From positions 124,001 through 188,000 of the forward strand of contig NZ_LHPC01000007.1 of assembly GCF_001297125.1 (NCBI RefSeq): DNA of 64,000 nucleotides, in the 5' to 3' direction. Source of the DNA: Pseudomonas sp. RIT-PI-q (GTDB taxonomy: Bacteria; Pseudomonadota; Gammaproteobacteria; Pseudomonadales; Pseudomonadaceae). The notes under the pieces were generated by a model that saw only the letters and a program-made list of their open reading frames with translations, made no database searches and was not told the DNA's origin. A program made the position numbers and the translations under genes. Of this stretch, positions 61,338-64,000 are shown piece after piece (within the stretch, counting starts at the first letter, position 1; each line of letters begins with the position of its first letter).

Positions 61338-62177
61338 ATGAGCGAAGATCGATCGAGCAACGGGCAAAAGTCTTGGCTGGGTAAGCTCACCCAGGCTTTT
61401 GCCCACGAGCCGAAGAACCGCCAGGAGCTGCTGGAGCTGCTGCGCGATGCGCACCAAAACAAACTGCTGGACAGCGAAGCGCTGGCCATCGTCGAAGGCG
61501 CCATCCAGGTTGCGGACCTGCAAGTACGGGACATCATGGTCCCGCGCTCGCAGATGATCAGCATCAAGGCGACCCAGACACCCCGCGAGTTCCTGCCTGC
61601 CGTGGTCGACTCGGCCCACTCCCGTTACCCGGTGATCGGCGAAAGCCACGATGACGTGATGGGCGTGTTGCTGGCCAAGGACTTGCTGCCGTTGATCCTC
61701 AGGGAGAACGGCGACAGCTTCAACATCAAGGACCTGCTGCGCCCGGCCACCTTCGTGCCGGAGTCCAAGCGCCTGAATGTGTTGCTGCGCGAGTTCCGCG
61801 CCAACCACAACCACATGGCCATCGTCATTGACGAATACGGCGGCGTGGCGGGCCTGGTGACCATCGAAGACGTGCTGGAACAGATCGTCGGCGACATCGA
61901 AGACGAACACGACGTCGAAGAAGACAGCTACATCAAGCCACTGCCCAGCGGTGACTTCCTGATCAAGGCGCTGACGCCGATCGAGAACTTCAACGAGTTC
62001 TTCGACAGCCAATTTTCCGACGACGAATTCGATACGGTTGGCGGTCTGGTGATGAGCGCGTTCGGGCACTTGCCAAAACGCAACGAAATCACTGAAATCG
62101 GCCCTTATCGCTTCCGCATCCTGAACGCCGACAGCCGTCGGATTCACTTGCTGCGCCTGACACCTATTGCCCGGTAA
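61338..62177 (+). CDS. corC: CorC/HlyC-type CBS-domain protein (YbeX)
   Basis: A 279-residue protein. Two CBS domains (VRDIMVPRSQMISIKATQTP with SRYPVIGESHDDVMGVLLAK, and MAIVIDEYGGVAGLVTIEDV) are followed by the CorC_HlyC C-terminal domain (DTVGGLVMSAFGHLPKRNEI). It has no membrane domain. Linked to magnesium/cobalt efflux and ribosome biogenesis. It lies five bases after ybeY. A repeat element follows and separates it from lnt. Confidence 0.95.
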   Translation: MSEDRSSNGQKSWLGKLTQAFAHEPKNRQELLELLRDAHQNKLLDSEALAIVEGAIQVADLQVRDIMVPRSQMISIKATQTPREFLPAVVDSAHSRYPVIGESHDDVMGVLLAKDLLPLILRENGDSFNIKDLLRPATFVPESKRLNVLLREFRANHNHMAIVIDEYGGVAGLVTIEDVLEQIVGDIEDEHDVEEDSYIKPLPSGDFLIKALTPIENFNEFFDSQFSDDEFDTVGGLVMSAFGHLPKRNEITEIGPYRFRILNADSRRIHLLRLTPIAR

Positions 62178-62188
62178 TTCTAAGGATT

Positions 62189-62453
62189 GGGGTGTGTCAT
62201 CAGCTATTTCCTGTATCGCGTTGCGCCTGAAAGCGGGCCAGGCAAGGCGCAGTCCGTAGGGAATGGCATTCCCTTTCCAAGGACTGCAACGCAGCATGGC
62301 CCGCTTTCAGGCGCAACCCGAAGGGCCGGGCCTGCTGTTACGCAGGGCTGCGTTACTCGTCGCTCATTTGAAAAACCAAACCACACTCCTCGCGCCTTGC
62401 CCTGCGTAACAGCAGACCCGGCGCGATACAGGAAATAGCTGATGACACACCCC
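62189..62453. repeat. 265 bp nested inverted-repeat element between corC and lnt
   Basis: Outer arms 62189-62220 and 62422-62453 are perfect 32 bp inverted repeats. Inside are a second perfect pair, 62221-62240 with 62298-62317, and a third, 62328-62347 with 62401-62420 (one mismatch). The centre of the first inner loop carries the palindrome AGGGAATGGCATTCCCT. RNA from it would fold as a cloverleaf. It resembles the intergenic R-type repeats described in P. fluorescens genomes; identity with one of them is unchecked. Confidence 0.9.
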
Positions 62454-62462
62454 TTGCATCGT

Positions 62463-63977
62463 ATGACCCGCCCCGGCTGGCCCGGTAACCTGCTGGCCGT
62501 GGCGGCCGGTGCACTCACCACCCTGGCCCTGGCGCCGTTCGATATCTGGCCGTTGGCGTTGCTGGCGGTCGGTTTCTTCTATGCCGGTTTGCGCGAACTC
62601 AATCCCCGTCAGGCCCTGGGCCGTGGCTGGTGTTTCGGTTTCGGCCTGTTTGGCGCCGGCACCAGCTGGATCTACTACAGCATTCACCACTTCGGCGGCG
62701 CTTCGGTGCTGCTGGCCGGTTTCCTGATGCTGATCTTCACGGCGGCGATTGCCTGGTTCTTCGCCCTGCCCGCCTGGATCTGGGCGCGCTGGCTGCGCCG
62801 TAACGAGGCGCCGCTGGCCGATGCCTTGGCGTTTGCCGCGTTGTGGGTCGGCCAGGAAGCCTTTCGTGGTTGGTTCCTGACCGGCTTCCCGTGGCTCTAT
62901 TCCGGTTACAGCCAACTCAACGGCCCATTGGCCGGGCTCGCGCCGCTCGGCGGGATGTGGCTGATTTCCTTTACCCTGGCCCTGACGGCCGCGCTGATCT
63001 ACAACGCTATGCGCCTGGTGCGTACGGGCCGCAAAGGCTTCATCGCCGCTGGCGTGCTGCTGTTGGTCGGCCCTTGGGTGGCCGGCATGGCGCTCAAGGA
63101 GCATGCCTGGACCAGCCCGGCGGGTGCGCCACTGAGCGTCGCGGCGATTCAGGGCAATATCGAACAGAGCATGAAGTGGGACCCGGCACAGCTCAACGCA
63201 CAGCTGGCGCTGTACCGCGACATGAGTTTCAGCTCCAAACCCGTCGACCTGTTGATCTGGCCGGAAACCGCCATCCCGGTGCTCAAGGAGTCCGCCGAGG
63301 GCTACCTGAACATGATGGGGAATTTCGCTGCCGAGCGTAAATCCGCGTTGATTACCGGCGTACCGATTCGCGAGGAAGTCCGCCACGAAAAGCGCTTCTT
63401 CAATGGCATTACCGTGGTCGGTGAAGGCGACGGCACGTACCTCAAGCAGAAGCTGGTGCCGTTTGGCGAGTACGTGCCGTTGCAGGACTTGCTGCGCGGC
63501 CTGATTGCCTTCTTCGACCTGCCGATGTCGGACTTTGCCCGTGGCCCGGCCGATCAACCGATGTTGCAGGCCAAGGGTTATCAGATCGCGCCGTTCATCT
63601 GCTATGAAGTGGTTTATCCGGAATTCGCCGCCAGCCTCGCCGCTCGTAGCGATCTGCTGCTGACCATCAGCAACGACACCTGGTTCGGCACCTCCATCGG
63701 CCCGTTGCAACATTTGCAGATGGCACAGATGCGCGCGCTTGAAGCCGGTCGCTGGATGATCCGCGCCACCAACAACGGCGTAACTGGCCTGATCAACCCG
63801 TTCGGCCAGATCACGGTGCAGATCCCGCAATTCGAACGCGGCATCCTGTACGGCGAAGTGGTGCCGATGCACAACCTGACGCCTTACCTGCAATGGCGCT
63901 CGTGGCCGCTGATCATCGTGTGTGTGCTGTTGTTTGGCTGGGCGCTGATAGCTAGCCGGATGGCCAAGACCGTTTAA
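62463..63977 (+). CDS. lnt: Apolipoprotein N-acyltransferase
   Basis: A 504-residue inner-membrane enzyme that adds the third acyl chain to lipoproteins. About six or seven N-terminal helices (LLAVAAGALTTLALAPFDIW) are followed by a periplasmic nitrilase domain with the catalytic Glu in LLIWPETAIPVL (about 268), Lys in LKQKLVPFGEYVP (about 328) and Cys in PFICYEVVYPEF (about 380). ATG 62463 (MTRPGWPGNLL) matches relatives; an ATG at 62442 lies inside the repeat element. No clear ribosome-binding site is left directly upstream, apparently because of the inserted element. Confidence 0.95.
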   Translation: MTRPGWPGNLLAVAAGALTTLALAPFDIWPLALLAVGFFYAGLRELNPRQALGRGWCFGFGLFGAGTSWIYYSIHHFGGASVLLAGFLMLIFTAAIAWFFALPAWIWARWLRRNEAPLADALAFAALWVGQEAFRGWFLTGFPWLYSGYSQLNGPLAGLAPLGGMWLISFTLALTAALIYNAMRLVRTGRKGFIAAGVLLLVGPWVAGMALKEHAWTSPAGAPLSVAAIQGNIEQSMKWDPAQLNAQLALYRDMSFSSKPVDLLIWPETAIPVLKESAEGYLNMMGNFAAERKSALITGVPIREEVRHEKRFFNGITVVGEGDGTYLKQKLVPFGEYVPLQDLLRGLIAFFDLPMSDFARGPADQPMLQAKGYQIAPFICYEVVYPEFAASLAARSDLLLTISNDTWFGTSIGPLQHLQMAQMRALEAGRWMIRATNNGVTGLINPFGQITVQIPQFERGILYGEVVPMHNLTPYLQWRSWPLIIVCVLLFGWALIASRMAKTV

Positions 63978-63984
63978 TGCGAGC

Positions 63985-64000
63985 TCTGTAGGAGCGAGCT
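63985..64000. repeat. Start of a REP-like repeat at the window edge
   Basis: TCTGTAGGAGCGAGCT is the first half of a TAGGAGCGAGCTTGCTCGCG-type REP, cut by the window end, just after the lnt stop. Confidence 0.6.

Overview
The window looks like a chromosomal segment of a Pseudomonas of the fluorescens type. The grounds are high GC with strong third-position GC bias, a cyanide-insensitive bd oxidase, the miaB-ybeZ-ybeY-corC-lnt block, thiD-thiE-hemL, DUF2788/DUF1820/DUF2076 families typical of the genus, and at least a dozen paired REP-like inverted repeats of several sub-families between genes. I see no rRNA, tRNA, CRISPR array, transposase or integrase gene. The assignment is by recognition of protein families, not by a database search.

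Layout. 1-8.2 kb: start of cioA (minus strand) behind a perfect ANR/FNR box, a MFS exporter, a HigBA toxin-antitoxin pair, a DJ-1-like protein without its catalytic residues, a small secreted protein, a purine-type permease overlapping trmA, a DUF4160/DUF2442 pair that looks like a toxin-antitoxin module, and a small tautomerase divergent from a LysR regulator. 9.3-15.2 kb: a quinate/shikimate catabolic island with a type II dehydroquinase, a quinate/shikimate dehydrogenase of the NAD type, a TetR regulator, a two-domain dehydroshikimate dehydratase (QuiC1 type) and a MFS transporter. A shared sequence element, probably the TetR operator, lies in front of both divergent units. 15.2-31.4 kb: housekeeping and accessory genes (two EamA exporters, IclR, YpfJ-type metallopeptidase, hydrolases, TesB, HDAC-like deacetylase, flavoprotein, RhlE-type helicase, Lrp, exonuclease, NYN nuclease, membrane proteins). 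31.5-38.6 kb: a nitrate/sulfonate/taurine-class ABC importer next to a class III aminotransferase, an aldehyde dehydrogenase and a divergent LysR regulator; together they suggest uptake and oxidation of an amine or omega-amino acid.

38.7-43.2 kb holds the most unusual structure: hrpB followed upstream by a two-gene AbiEii-type nucleotidyltransferase toxin module of lower GC, bracketed by two copies of the first 17 codons of hrpB (62 identical bases, 1,933 bp apart). The module appears to have entered at the hrpB start codon, left hrpB intact, and come to sit behind a second copy of the hrpB start region. 43.3-53.8 kb: lipoprotein, FieF-type metal exporter, DUF6515 protein, a second Lrp regulator whose 3' end has been tandemly copied with a REP pair (132 bp period), DUF2788, an RluE-type pseudouridine synthase, AMP nucleosidase, AidB-type acyl-CoA dehydrogenase and a 7TMR-DISM hybrid histidine kinase. 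54-64 kb: thiD-thiE-hemL, a Sel1 protein, DUF1820, miaB, phoH/ybeZ, ybeY, corC and lnt; a 265 bp nested inverted-repeat element has inserted between corC and lnt and ends nine bases before the probable lnt start.

Start codons were chosen from ribosome-binding sites, overlaps and family length. Long antisense open frames were treated as high-GC shadows.
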